This document shows positions 53,084 to 62,624 of a DNA stretch of 64,000 bases, piece by piece. Position 1 is the first letter of the stretch; each line of letters begins with the position of its first letter. The translations under genes were made by a program, and so were the position numbers. The notes beneath the pieces were generated by a model, which did not search any database, was not told the origin of the DNA, and saw only the letters and a list, made by a program, of their open reading frames with translations. The stretch comes from Rhynchopus euleeides. Lineage: Eukaryota; Euglenozoa; Diplonemea; Diplonemida; Diplonemidae. Where the stretch lies: contig OY723250.1 of the NCBI GenBank assembly GCA_963210315.1, positions 868,001-932,000 of the forward strand, written 5' to 3'.

Positions 53084-54792
53084 TGGCCGACCCTGAGTCC
53101 TTTTGCCGCAAGCAGCGGGGGCTGCACTCGGTGACGCGGCGTGCGCACCAGTCGAGGCTGCCGGCGACGGAGGAGGAGCGCCGTGCGCCCCTGCATGTGT
53201 CTTCTGTGGCGGAGATGGACGTCGAGGCGCTGCGGGCGAGGATGACCGCCACTGTGAGGCGCAGGTTCGACGAGGTGTGGCGGCTGACGTTCCCCGATGC
53301 ACCCCCGCCGGGCACTTCTACACCTTCTCCCTCTGAGGGGCGCTCCCGCCCCTCGCATCTACAACACAAGCATGCGGAGCTGCTGGTGGAGAACGGAGTG
53401 GCTGGGCCTGCGTCGGGTCCGGGCCCCTCCCTGTGCGTGCCCTTTACTGTGATGGAGGAGAAGCCGTCCGGGTTGCGGCAGAGGTTCATCCTCTGGACCA
53501 AGCAGGCAAACGACAACTTGGAGGAGTCCTACGCGGCACACGTCCCCCTGGGGCACATCTCGGGGTACCTCGACGCGGTGTTTGCGGAGTGTGGGTCGGC
53601 GCGGGATTTCAAGTGCGGGTTTTATCAGATCCCCATCCCTGCGCCTGCACGGAGGTTCTTTCGCTTCGCTGACGAGTCGGGGGACTGGTATGAGCTGCTG
53701 AGGTTGCCCATGGGCCACTGTTGTGCGCCCGAGCTGATGCACACTTTGGCTGCTGTTGTGGGTGGGCACCGGGACTACGTCCGCCAGGAGTTCTGCACTG
53801 CGCCTGAGGTGGGGGTCGACGTCTGGATCGACAACGTGCGTCTGACCGGCCCCCGCACCAGTGTCGAAGAGGCGACGCGGCAGATGGACAAGGTGGCTGC
53901 GGCGTGCGCTGCGACATGGAAGCCGTCTGACTCGGTGGACACGGCGACGGTCTACGAGTTTCTCGGGGTGGCATTCGACCACGCTGCCCAGACCGTGTCT
54001 CCGTCGGACAGGCTGATGGCGAAGCTGGACAGCGTGGACTGGCAGAGGGTGACGGCTGGTGAGCTGGAGTCGCTGGGTGGAAGGTTGCTCCACGCCAGCG
54101 CCATTTCGGGAGTGTCCCCGGGGAGGTTCTGGTTTGGGATCAAGTTCCTCCGCCGGGTGACTAATTTTTTGAACCGGGCGGTCCTTCGGCCGCCTGACCC
54201 TGTGCGGATCCCCCCATCGGTCTGCCGGGAGTTGCGGCAGTGGTGTGTGTGTGTGGGGGTTGCGCGTGTTCCCCCCCACAGGAGAGTTATTCAGTCCACA
54301 CCCCCGTCTTTTACTTGCTTTGTTGACGCCTCCCTCAAGGGTTGGGGTGGCGTCTTAATAGATTCCTTTACACAAGAAATGCAGGTCATTGGTGACTCGT
54401 GGACCGCAGCCGAGTCCCAGCTGCACATTAACATTCTCGAGGCGATGGCCCTCAACAAAACAGTGCGAGCCCTTCCCCGGTCTGTGTGCGGGGGGGCTGT
54501 AGAGATCTGGGTCGACAATACGACCGTGGCAGCTGTTGTGCGCAAGCGGCTGTGTGCCGCCTGCCATCTTATTAACAAGTCCGTCCTGGAGGCGGTAGAA
54601 TACCTCACAGCCCTCCAGGTTTTGTCTTTTTCCGTTGGATACGTCCACACCTCTGCCAATCCGGCAGATCTCCCTTCCCGTATCCCCCCCTCTTGCATTT
54701 CTTCTCCCGAAACCCGGGACCAGGTTTCACTTGCGGTGCGGCGCTTCTTCACTCGCGGTGGGGCAGGCGGAGACCTCGCCTCAACAGCCTGA
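53083..54792 (+). CDS. family A reverse transcriptase/RNase H
   Basis: 569 residues. The RT fingers/palm occupies ~110-270 (RFILWTKQANDN, FKCGFYQIPIP, LLRLPMGHCCAPELMHTL) with the catalytic box GVDVWIDNVRL where YxDD is expected. A connection region follows, then RNase H (~405-540): CFVDASLKGWGGVLIDS, ILEAMALNK, EIWVDNTTVAAV and the terminal NPADLPSR motif shared by YR retrotransposons. The same frame is open much further upstream (to 51049), but that overlaps ORF1 and the recombinase in another frame and is an artefact of GC content. Confidence 0.88.
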   Translation: MADPESFCRKQRGLHSVTRRAHQSRLPATEEERRAPLHVSSVAEMDVEALRARMTATVRRRFDEVWRLTFPDAPPPGTSTPSPSEGRSRPSHLQHKHAELLVENGVAGPASGPGPSLCVPFTVMEEKPSGLRQRFILWTKQANDNLEESYAAHVPLGHISGYLDAVFAECGSARDFKCGFYQIPIPAPARRFFRFADESGDWYELLRLPMGHCCAPELMHTLAAVVGGHRDYVRQEFCTAPEVGVDVWIDNVRLTGPRTSVEEATRQMDKVAAACAATWKPSDSVDTATVYEFLGVAFDHAAQTVSPSDRLMAKLDSVDWQRVTAGELESLGGRLLHASAISGVSPGRFWFGIKFLRRVTNFLNRAVLRPPDPVRIPPSVCRELRQWCVCVGVARVPPHRRVIQSTPPSFTCFVDASLKGWGGVLIDSFTQEMQVIGDSWTAAESQLHINILEAMALNKTVRALPRSVCGGAVEIWVDNTTVAAVVRKRLCAACHLINKSVLEAVEYLTALQVLSFSVGYVHTSANPADLPSRIPPSCISSPETRDQVSLAVRRFFTRGGAGGDLASTA

Positions 54793-55002
54793 ATTGGCGG
54801 TTGTCGCGGGATCTCTTAACCCCTTCGCGTTGCAAGTGAGGAAAAGCTGAACCGGAAGTCCCCCTTCCCCCTTCCCATCAACACCCCCACTACCCATTGC
54901 CTTTGCCTTTCTTGTCGTTGCGCACACACACCACCAGGAGAACTATAGCCGAGTCGACGTGTGTGTGCCCCCTGTCTGCGATAGCCCGGCCAAGGTATGA
55001 TT
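54772..55002 (+). repeat. family A split direct repeat B1
   Basis: Starts GACCTCGCCTCAACAGCCTG inside the end of the RT ORF and ends CCAAGGTATGATT. It is repeated at 55271-55501. Confidence 0.95.
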
Positions 55003-55003
55003 C

Positions 55004-55252
55004 TCACAGTTTACTGAGGGAATATGACCCAAGGCCACTGGCAGCAGACACCCCCATCCCCCTCATCACCCCTGACACCCCTCAACCCCAATCCTGTTGC
55101 CTTTCCCCTCTCTCTCTCCCCCCATGTTGTGCCCATGCACCTTCCCGGGACACCTTGTATATAACTTTAACACCACACCACACAACACCCCCTTCATCAG
55201 GGTAATCTCCCCGCGGCCAACACTCTTCGTCTTGTCCGCTTTCTTTTATTGT
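55004..55252 (+). repeat. family A split direct repeat A2
   Basis: Second copy of A1. It abuts B1 directly and is followed by an 18-bp linker before B2. Confidence 0.95.
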
Positions 55253-55270
55253 CCCACCCTCCATCCCCCG

Positions 55271-55501
55271 GACCTCGCCTCAACAGCCTGAATTGGCGGT
55301 TGTCGCGGGATCTCTTAACCCCTTCGCGTTGCAAGTGAGGAAAAGCTGAACCGGAAGTCCCCCTTCCCCCTTCCCATCAACACCCCCACTACCCATTGCC
55401 TTTGCCTTTCTTGTCGTTGCGCACACACACCACCAGGAGAACTATAGCCGAGTCGACGTGTGTGTGCCCCCTGTCTGCGATAGCCCGGCCAAGGTATGAT
55501 T
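55271..55501 (+). repeat. family A split direct repeat B2
   Basis: Second copy of B1. Its final GATT joins the interrupted LINE ORF1. Confidence 0.95.
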
Positions 55502-56156
55502 CCCAGGCCACACCATCACCCGCGGCGGTGTCGGGGGCGGTCGGCGCGGGGTCGTGGCCGAGCTCCCTCAGGCTCCCGGCGATCTTCTCCAGGTCCTTCT
55601 GGAGCCTGGTCACCCGCTGTTGCGCCTGCTGGGCGTGCTGCTTTGCTGCTGCTGCCGCACCGCCGCCTCGCCCGGTCCGTCCTACGGCGCCACTGGCCTG
55701 CGACTTCGCGGCCCTTCCCGCTCTCGCTGCGTCGGCGCGCTCCGCCTGGAGCCTCTCGCTGACGCTATCGTAGCGCCGCTTCAGGCGGGCTACATCCTCG
55801 GCCTTTTTCTTCGCGGCCGCCTCCTGCTGCTTCTGCTCCTCGAGGAGCAGCGTGTCCGTCAGGACCACCTCCTTCCCGTTGACCGTGAGGGTCCATGTGG
55901 GGGGGGAGCCGTGGGTGGGGGGGCGCTCGGCGGCGAGGACGGCGACGCCACCCTCTAATCCGTCCAGCACCGCATCCCAGTGGAGGTGCTGGAGGATGGC
56001 GCGCACGTGGGTGGCGCCGTAGAGGGGGGGGAGGGGCTGGAGCTCGTATCTGCGAGGCTCTGTAAATTCGAGGGGGGGCAGGGGGGCGGCCTGTTGGCCA
56101 CCGGCCTGGGGACCGGTGTTACCGGAGGAGACCCCGTGGAGGTCGGCCTGTGACAT
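55502..56156 (-). pseudogene. LINE ORF1, 5' part
   Basis: Starts at the ATG at 56156 (MSQADLHGVSSGNTG). It is Pro/Gly-rich at first, then has a coiled coil (EEQKQQEAAAKKKAEDVARL) with an Ala/Gly-rich break, and ends ...TAAGDGVAW at the family A junction. The frame runs on for ~36 codons into the B2 repeat, but those are not LINE residues. It continues in frame at 50362. Confidence 0.8.
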
Positions 56157-56182
56157 TCTGCCCGTGTATCCCTCTCTCCTCC

Positions 56183-56198
56183 TGTGCGTCCGTGTGTG
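56183..56198 (+). repeat. LINE target-site duplication, 5' side
   Basis: TGTGCGTCCGTGTGTG, the mate of 42427-42442. Confidence 0.8.
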
Positions 56199-56586
56199 TG
56201 TATATCGTATTCCTTGCTGTCTGTGCCTGACGTCTTGTTCTGCAGCTGTGAGACGTCGTATGATGCTGATTGCCCTCCGATGCCATCAGCTGCTTTGGAG
56301 TCACGAGGGTATTGTGGCTCCCTTCGGAGGTTGTTGTTGCAGTGTATGTACTGCTTTTGTGTTTGTAGTTTGCCGGATCAGAAAGTCAGGAGAAGCGAAT
56401 CGCGCGGCGCCCCAGCCCCAGACCCCAGCCCCTGCCACTTGCCACTTGTGTGCTGCCTTCGTGTGTGCGCCTGTGCCTCCCTGTTCTGCATTTGGTTGCC
56501 CTCGCGGGTATCACGATACAGAGCAGTCCACCCCCTCCCCCCCCCAAAAATCGTTCGCATCATCTTGGCGCCCATTCCTTCCACTT
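56199..56586. other. DNA transposon remnant between the LINE and family B
   Basis: 388 bp belonging to the host transposon, lying downstream of its ORF. No coding sequence is recognised; there is a run of C near 56530-56545. Confidence 0.6.
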
Positions 56587-56806
56587 TCTGGCCACAGTGG
56601 GCCTGCTCACTAGTCGGAGTTCCCAAGGTTCCTGCCCCCCTCTCCCCTCGGTTCCATGCCATCTCTCCCCTTCTCTATTCGGTCACAGGAATGTTGGCTT
56701 GCAGTCCGTATAATTCTTGGGTTTTACACACAACCCCCCACACCTCAGGTAACGACAAGCTCCAACTTACTTTCTCCCACGGACTGCGCAAAGCCTTTCT
56801 CTTTTT
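56587..56806 (+). repeat. family B split direct repeat A1
   Basis: From TCTGGCCACAGTGGGCC to TTTCTCTTTTT. It is repeated at 60872-61091 at an offset of 4285 bp. A short inverted repeat (CCCACGGACTGC ... GCAGTCCGTGGG) spans its end at 56776-56833. Confidence 0.95.
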
Positions 56807-56845
56807 ACACTTCAGAGAAGCAGTCCGTGGGAGAACGCTCTTAAA

Positions 56846-57829
56846 ATGGAAGCGGTTACGCAGATGCTCGACAGGCTCCACCAGCGCGGAGTGACCGAGA
56901 TTGTGTACGAGGTCAGAGCATCCCCACAGGATGGCGACGAAATTGGGGGAGAGTACTCTCGCCACGCGGGGGTGCTGCGCAAAAACGACGACAACACGTA
57001 CACCATCCTCTATACCCTGCCGTTAGAGGAACTCGATGAAGTCGAGCCCACGGGGTTGCAAGAATGCACCATCCCCGTGGTGGGGTTTGACTACGCCAAC
57101 CTCAGATCGGTGCATGAATACGCGAGGAAGCAGACCAAGGCACAACTCGACCTCATGAGAGAGTCGGTACTAGACCTCGCCAAGGCGGTCCGCGAAGGCG
57201 CCAAGCAGGCGGGGACTGGGGGGAAAGCGGGAGGTGAGGCCGGGGCGGCACAGGCGCAACCGGAGGGGAGCAGCCCCCCTGCCCAGGACCCCCCCAAGCT
57301 CCCGACAATCGGGAACCTGCAGTCGGCCCTCAGCCTGCCCAACATGAGGCCGGCTTGCGTCTCCCAGTGGCAGGACTTTTTGAAGGCAGGAGGGGTGGCA
57401 GCGGCGCGGGAGATGATCCGGGACCTGAGGCTGCAGTTCGGGACATCGAACAAGGTGACCCACCTGAGCACGTGGGTTGCCCTCGCGCAGGAGGCTGCTG
57501 AGCGGGGGTTCTGGTCCACCACCGTGACCCAGATGGGGAACCAGCTGCTGCACGAGCTGGTGGTGAATGAGGCGTGGAAACAACACAGGATCCCCCGGGC
57601 GCAGGTGGAGGCGGAGATGCGGACGGCCGACACGGAAGCATCCGCTGCTGACCGGGCCATCGCCAAGCTGGCGGGGCGTGCACGCACGACGAAGGGGGGA
57701 AAGGGGGGCAACGGTGGCCCTCCCCAGTCTTTTCCCCCCCCGAATCGGTATTCCCCCTACCCCCACCACACATTTCAGGGAAAGGGGGGAAAGGGGGGGA
57801 AACCCCGGGGCAACACCAACTGGAATTAA
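56846..57829 (+). CDS. family B ORF1 (Gag-like)
   Basis: 327 residues from the ATG at 56846. Residues 1-80 are acidic and mixed. A helical stretch (VREGAKQAGTGGK) lies near 110-125, then a Pro/Gln linker, a conserved helical block (~155-260), and a basic Gly/Lys tail (GKGGNGG, GKGGKGGKPRGN). The stop is 23 bp before the recombinase ATG. Its structural role is inferred from position. Confidence 0.7.
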   Translation: MEAVTQMLDRLHQRGVTEIVYEVRASPQDGDEIGGEYSRHAGVLRKNDDNTYTILYTLPLEELDEVEPTGLQECTIPVVGFDYANLRSVHEYARKQTKAQLDLMRESVLDLAKAVREGAKQAGTGGKAGGEAGAAQAQPEGSSPPAQDPPKLPTIGNLQSALSLPNMRPACVSQWQDFLKAGGVAAAREMIRDLRLQFGTSNKVTHLSTWVALAQEAAERGFWSTTVTQMGNQLLHELVVNEAWKQHRIPRAQVEAEMRTADTEASAADRAIAKLAGRARTTKGGKGGNGGPPQSFPPPNRYSPYPHHTFQGKGGKGGKPRGNTNWN

Positions 57830-57852
57830 CACCGGCACTCGGCCAGGACATC

Positions 57853-58917
57853 ATGCAGGCACTCGGCCAAATCACGGCACTCTGCCAAAAACTGGGACAG
57901 GAAAGGCCCCCCCAACCCCCTACCCCCCCTCCCGCCCCCCAGAACATCGTCCAGAACACTCTGTCGGAGGTGTACACGCAAGCTGCGCCGGCAAGGACCC
58001 GGGCCAGGGACGACCACACTCTGTGGGAAGCAAAGGAACGGCTGGAAGAAGTCATGAAAGAGAGCCTGGCGGAACGCACAATCTCCACCAGGGGTGGGCT
58101 ATGGAAAAGACTGGAAAGTTGGTGTGTGACAGCAGACCTCTCCCTACCCCCCTCGGAAGATGCAGCAGTTCTGTTTCTGGCGGGAATGACCCACTTGACA
58201 ACAAGCACAGTCAAAAATTATGCATCGGCAATAAACGCAGTCGGTCTGCAGCAGGGGAATTGGTCCCCGCTCCCCCTTCAGGGCTATGCCAACGCACTGG
58301 CTCGTGCGACCCCCTTTTCCCCCCCGAAGCAAGCTGTCCCCGCAAAAAAGGCCGAAGTGACCCAGGCGGTGTTTGTTCTGTTCACAAGGGGGCACGAGGT
58401 GGAGGCGAACCTGTTGTTGTTTCTGTGGAAGACAGCCTGCCGCTACCGCGATGCGGCAGATCTCACGGTAAAGGATGTGAAACCCACAGCATGTGGAACA
58501 CGACTCGTGGTGGATTTTTACAGGTCAAAGGCAATCAAGACGACCCCATTTGTGGATCGCAGGTTCGCAGTTGCAGCGGGGGCGGGTTTGGAGCGTCTGA
58601 TTGCGTTCGTGGTGGAGAAAAGACAGACATGCCCCTTGGAATCCCTTCTGTTCGGTGTCCCCCACTCCCAATTTCTGCGCCTTCTCCGCCAATGCCCCAA
58701 CTGCCAAGAGTGGACGCTTCATTCACCCCGACGGGGGGCCCTGCAATTTCTAGCCACACTGGCAGCCAACGGTATCCTCCCCCCCCAGGACATCCCCAGG
58801 ATTGCCAGGCACAAAACCGCGAACCCCATTCTTCCCCCCACCACCATGAGATACCTCGCGAACGTGAACGAGGAGGTGGCCCTGGCCCTCTCCCCAGAGT
58901 GTTGTGCCCGTCTTTAA
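57853..58917 (+). CDS. family B tyrosine recombinase
   Basis: 354 residues. The N-terminal core-binding region (~55-155) resembles SAM-like recombinase domains. The catalytic residues are placed as Arg197 (ACRYRDAADL), Lys226 or 229, His290-S-P-Arg293 (LHSPRRGALQFL), His320 (IARHKTAN) and Tyr334 (TTMRYLA). This set is complete, unlike family A's HSVKRG box. The N-terminal Pro/Gln-rich stretch follows ORF1 closely. Confidence 0.88.
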   Translation: MQALGQITALCQKLGQERPPQPPTPPPAPQNIVQNTLSEVYTQAAPARTRARDDHTLWEAKERLEEVMKESLAERTISTRGGLWKRLESWCVTADLSLPPSEDAAVLFLAGMTHLTTSTVKNYASAINAVGLQQGNWSPLPLQGYANALARATPFSPPKQAVPAKKAEVTQAVFVLFTRGHEVEANLLLFLWKTACRYRDAADLTVKDVKPTACGTRLVVDFYRSKAIKTTPFVDRRFAVAAGAGLERLIAFVVEKRQTCPLESLLFGVPHSQFLRLLRQCPNCQEWTLHSPRRGALQFLATLAANGILPPQDIPRIARHKTANPILPPTTMRYLANVNEEVALALSPECCARL

Positions 58918-58958
58918 CGGAACTTGGTGCCCCCCCCGAGCATAGTAGCCACTCCGGC

Positions 58959-60602
58959 ATGGGAAAACGGGTGTCCAGGGGTTCCCTTCCAACCCAAGAG
59001 CAACTAAAAGCCCCGTTGCATTGCAAAAAAGTCCCTATTATTTCTATTCCTGAGGTACTTCGGATGGCCAAGGGGCCAGTGCGTGAAAGGATCAGCACAC
59101 TGCTGGACATGACAGCCAACCCCCAGGCCATGGCGCGGGAGGTCTCAGAGCAGAGCTGGACCCCGGCAACTGTGAAACCCAAGAGCCAGGCCTTTTCTTC
59201 TCGTTTTTCGGTGCAGCTGGAAGAGGCAGGGCTGGTGCGGAGAGCCCCGGACTTTGATTTTGGCAAGAGAAACCCTGTTCTGGCTATTTCCCCTTTCGTT
59301 GTCTTCGAAGAAAAGCAGGGGTATGGCCCACACGGGGGCCGACTGAGGCCCATCATGTGGACCAAAGACCACAACTCCCTCGCGGCAGCTTATGGATACC
59401 GCTGCCAAGTTGTTTTCCCCACCTCCCCAACAGTGTTGTCCAGGGTGGAATGCGAGTGCGCCTCCCAAAGAGACCTAGCGGCTTCCTTTTTTCAGATCCC
59501 CATTCCCGAAGAGTCTCAGAAATACTTCACATACCGTGATGACAAGGGGGAGGCATACTGCCTGACCCGTTTGCCAATGGGGGCGTCGTGGTCCCCAGAG
59601 TTGATGCACCTGATCATGTATGCACTTTCCCACTGCTATCTCTCAACCCCCCCCACGGCGGTATTCTCTCCCTCCCCATCCACATCCACTCCGGAACTGT
59701 GCGTTGACGTGTATGTCGACAACGTGCGGTACGCGGGCACCTGGGAGCGTGTTCGGGAGGCAACGGCGGCGTTTGACGTGGCAGCGAGACGCGCCGGCGC
59801 GACGATATCTGAGGCGAGCGACGGTGACACGGAGTACGTCTTCCTCGGGTTCGGCTTCCACTGCCGTCGAGAGGTGGGCGTTGGGCCCAAGGTGGCGAGG
59901 AAGCTGAGGGCGGCGCGGGCGGAACTGATGGCTCAGGGCGAGACGAAGCCGAGGGTTAGGCGGTGCGACTTGGAATCCTTGGGTGGTCGTCTGGTGTGGG
60001 CCTCGCCCCTGGTGGTGCAGCCTCTGGGCAGGTTTATCGACGCCATCATCGCCCTGCGCCGCAACAGCAACGCATTGAACCGTGGTGCACACCCGGACGA
60101 AGAAGTACAGCTCTCCGCGCAAACGACTGAGGCGGCGGTGCGTTGGATCGACGCTGCGCTCCAACCGAGGATGTACAAGGAGTTCACCGAGATGAGCCGA
60201 GGCCGGGGGGTAGAGATCTGGTCGGAGGCTTCGGTGACGGGGTGCGGTGTTGTGGTGTCAGCAGGCGGCGCTCTTCGATCGTTTGGGCGACGCTGGACCT
60301 GGGAAGAGGCTGACGAACTGCCGGAGGAGCAGCGGTCGACGCGGATCGCGGTGCTTGAGGCACGTGCTGTGGTCTACGGCATGGAGGAGTGTGTCGGGGA
60401 GAACGCCTGGGGTGCCAACGTGAAGTGGTACCTTGACAACACCGCGGTGATCGGGGCGCTGCAGCGCGGGTATTCTCCGGCTCGGGCACTGAACAGAGAG
60501 GTGATGCGGATCCTGGGGCTGACGTCATCATATTTCACAGCGGTGCAATGGGCCTACATCAAATCACGGGATAACCCCGCAGACAAGCCGAGCCGGAGGT
60601 AG
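58959..60602 (+). CDS. family B reverse transcriptase/RNase H
   Basis: 547 residues from the ATG at 58959, 41 bp after the recombinase stop. The frame is also open upstream, so a programmed frameshift is a possible alternative to reinitiation. RT motifs: RLRPIMWTKDHNSL, DLAASFFQIPIPEESQKYF, LPMGASWSPELMHLI and LCVDVYVDNVRYAG (Asn replaces the last Asp of YxDD). The RNase H-like region contains VEIWSEASVTGCGVVV, WYLDNTAVIGAL and the terminal NPADKPSRR. The first RNase H box has SEA where family A has VDA, a possible weakening of the active site. Confidence 0.87.
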   Translation: MGKRVSRGSLPTQEQLKAPLHCKKVPIISIPEVLRMAKGPVRERISTLLDMTANPQAMAREVSEQSWTPATVKPKSQAFSSRFSVQLEEAGLVRRAPDFDFGKRNPVLAISPFVVFEEKQGYGPHGGRLRPIMWTKDHNSLAAAYGYRCQVVFPTSPTVLSRVECECASQRDLAASFFQIPIPEESQKYFTYRDDKGEAYCLTRLPMGASWSPELMHLIMYALSHCYLSTPPTAVFSPSPSTSTPELCVDVYVDNVRYAGTWERVREATAAFDVAARRAGATISEASDGDTEYVFLGFGFHCRREVGVGPKVARKLRAARAELMAQGETKPRVRRCDLESLGGRLVWASPLVVQPLGRFIDAIIALRRNSNALNRGAHPDEEVQLSAQTTEAAVRWIDAALQPRMYKEFTEMSRGRGVEIWSEASVTGCGVVVSAGGALRSFGRRWTWEEADELPEEQRSTRIAVLEARAVVYGMEECVGENAWGANVKWYLDNTAVIGALQRGYSPARALNREVMRILGLTSSYFTAVQWAYIKSRDNPADKPSRR

Positions 60603-60617
60603 CGCAGGGGTAGCGAA

Positions 60618-60874
60618 GGGGTGTCGTTCGGCGCTGATCGCGCGGCTCTTCCGCTGCGTCCTGCGGCGACCTGCGTCTTTGGTGACTTCAGCCGCGCGCT
60701 CAGCGTACCCCTGCGCTACGAACAGTAATGGTAACAGAAGATCGTGCTGCCCACTCCCCACTCCCCTCTCCACCACACTTGTAGGAAGGCTAAGTGCCAA
60801 GAGGGCAAGGCTTGCCCGGAATGTGTTGCTGCGTACACTTAGCCTCCCTCACACAGGAACCGATGGGGAACTCT
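60618..60874 (+). repeat. family B split direct repeat B1
   Basis: Starts GGGGTGTCGTTCGGCGC just after the RT stop and ends GGGGAACTCTG. It is repeated at 61108-61364. Confidence 0.95.
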
Positions 60875-61091
60875 GGCCACAGTGGGCCTGCTCACTAGTC
60901 GGAGTTCCCAAGGTTCCTGCCCCCCTCTCCCCTCGGTTCCATGCCATCTCTCCCCTTCTCTATTCGGTCACAGGAATGTTGGCTTGCAGTCCGTATAATT
61001 CTTGGGTTTTACACACAACCCCCCACACCTCAGGTAACGACAAGCTCCAACTTACTTTCTCCCACGGACTGCGCAAAGCCTTTCTCTTTTT
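60872..61091 (+). repeat. family B split direct repeat A2
   Basis: Second copy of A1. It shares the TCTG core with the end of B1. Confidence 0.95.
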
Positions 61092-61107
61092 CCCTTCCCT
61101 CCCACCC

Positions 61108-61364
61108 GGGGTGTCGTTCGGCGCTGATCGCGCGGCTCTTCCGCTGCGTCCTGCGGCGACCTGCGTCTTTGGTGACTTCAGCCGCGCGCTCAGCGTACCC
61201 CTGCGCTACGAACAGTAATGGTAACAGAAGATCGTGCTGCCCACTCCCCACTCCCCTCTCCACCACACTTGTAGGAAGGCTAAGTGCCAAGAGGGCAAGG
61301 CTTGCCCGGAATGTGTTGCTGCGTACACTTAGCCTCCCTCACACAGGAACCGATGGGGAACTCT
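61108..61364 (+). repeat. family B split direct repeat B2
   Basis: Second copy of B1, ending at the junction with the DNA transposon sequence. Confidence 0.95.
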
Positions 61365-61365
61365 G

Positions 61366-62624
61366 TGGATGTGTTTGGTATTTCCGAACGGAATTTTCCA
61401 GCGTCAAGACTGATACCTCGCCGTTTTCGAGTCAGTCACTTCCACCGCCGCTGCGATTTGCGTACCGGTAGTTGTGCAGAAATGCTAACATTTAATTTGC
61501 TCTGTGGAACCTGGACTGCACCTTCTGGGATGTGAGTCTGTAGATAGTTGGACAGTTGCAGTACCCATCTGTTAGAAAGCTGAAAGGAACCTTGTCGGGC
61601 GATCAAGGACGACTGAGGGTTCAGTTTGAGTTTAATGTGGTCCAAGGGTACAACAGACATCACTGCTTGCAGATCCCTCTTGCTTGTCCCTCTGGTAACT
61701 TCCAACGGCTCAAACTCCTCGACTTCCTTGGGTGGGCATTTGCCATACCTGACGTAAAACAGTGATGCTTCGTGCTAGTGGTGAACCTGACGTTAGTAAA
61801 GGAAGGGTGCTGCGGCTGTCCACGAGGGGCTCTGATGCCTCCTCACGGTGCCTGGTTGGTCGGTTCAGGTGAAACAGAGCAAATTTAGTGTTAGGGGGAT
61901 GCCTCTGGTCAAGGCCTTTTCACAAAAATTGACCCACGGCGCCGAGTTGGGCCGTTGGTTCCTGGTTGTAGCTCGGTCTACGCCAGGTTCCACACCCCGT
62001 CATCGCAAAACGTACGCATACACAGAGGCAAAACACAACAGCCTCTGTGGTACGGGAGCATGGCGGGAGGAAATTTTGCCTTTTGGTCAAATAGGCACCC
62101 TTTTGTAATCACTTGACCCGCAGGGTGGCTGAGTCTTATCAGACAGGCCGACCTACATGTTGATCAGTGGAACCACACAACCTGTTCAACCTGCCCCCGG
62201 GGTGGCTGAGTCCACCCCTGCCGTAGCGTAAGATAAGCCTACGTCGACCCTCGTCGTCCTCTTCGTCGTCCTAGGACTGTGGAGTTCAGCAACCAGGAGG
62301 ATGCGGAACTGCTGTGAGCTGCACACTCTCTTGACACACCTGCACGTATCTGCGTTACACTCGTGGTAACCCCGAACCCTGTATTTATACAGGAGACTTC
62401 CATCTGGGACAGTTTCTGTTCCAGATGAGCTTTGACAGTGGTAGCCATCTTTGCTATGGAGCCATCGTCATTGCTATCGTCGTCACTCGGACCCATGAGC
62501 AGTGGATACAATTGGTGTGGAAGGAGAGGGTGCGGTTCTGGATCAGCAGGTCTGAATCTGAAACTGGGGACTGAAAGCCATAGGTCTGAGATGACCTCGG
62601 TCCAAGCGACCTGAGACTGAGAAC
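61366..62624. other. right-hand body of the DNA transposon, no gene recognised
   Basis: 1.26 kb without a convincing ORF. It contains two copies of GGGTGGCTGAGTC (62120s and 62200s). If the transposon once had a second gene or the missing part of its transposase, I cannot recognise it here. Confidence 0.45.

Larger units (their letters stand above)
50363..55501 (+). mobile_element. YR retrotransposon family A, complete copy with split direct repeats
   Basis: Layout A1 - ORF1 - tyrosine recombinase - RT/RNase H - B1 A2 B2, with A1=A2 (249 bp) and B1=B2 (231 bp). This split-direct-repeat arrangement is characteristic of Ngaro, PAT and VIPER-type YR retrotransposons and allows a circular intermediate. 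There is no target-site duplication. The left junction reads GATTGTCA, B1/A2 GATTCTCA and the right junction GATTCCCA, so a GATT..CA core seems to be the crossover site. It interrupts LINE ORF1. Confidence 0.92.
42443..56182 (-). mobile_element. full-length LINE (~8.6 kb) interrupted by a family A YR retrotransposon
   Basis: It is bounded by a 16-bp target-site duplication. On the minus strand there is a ~26-bp 5' leader, ORF1 (794 codons once the insertion is removed) and ORF2 (up to 2032 codons). The 3' end at 42443 has no poly(A) tract; its last bases are GTGGTCAC. Both 5' and 3' ends and both ORFs are present, so the copy was full length and probably active before the family A insertion at 50362/55502. 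Confidence 0.85.
56587..61364 (+). mobile_element. YR retrotransposon family B, complete copy with split direct repeats
   Basis: Same architecture as family A: A1 - ORF1 - tyrosine recombinase - RT/RNase H - B1 A2 B2, with A1=A2 (220 bp) and B1=B2 (~257 bp). There is no target-site duplication. The left junction reads TTTCTGGCC, B1/A2 AACTCTGGCC and the right junction AACTCTGTGG, so a short TCTG core is shared. It is inserted in the non-coding part of the DNA transposon. It is near-identical to the truncated copy at 31263-32796, indicating recent activity. Confidence 0.92.

Noticed and set aside
55389-55501. The last ~36 codons of the 255-codon minus-strand frame starting at 56156
   Set aside because: They lie in the B2 repeat of the family A element and are not part of LINE ORF1.
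57567-58958. Upstream extension of the family B RT frame
   Set aside because: It overlaps ORF1 and the recombinase out of frame. A programmed frameshift cannot be excluded, but no slippery site was identified.
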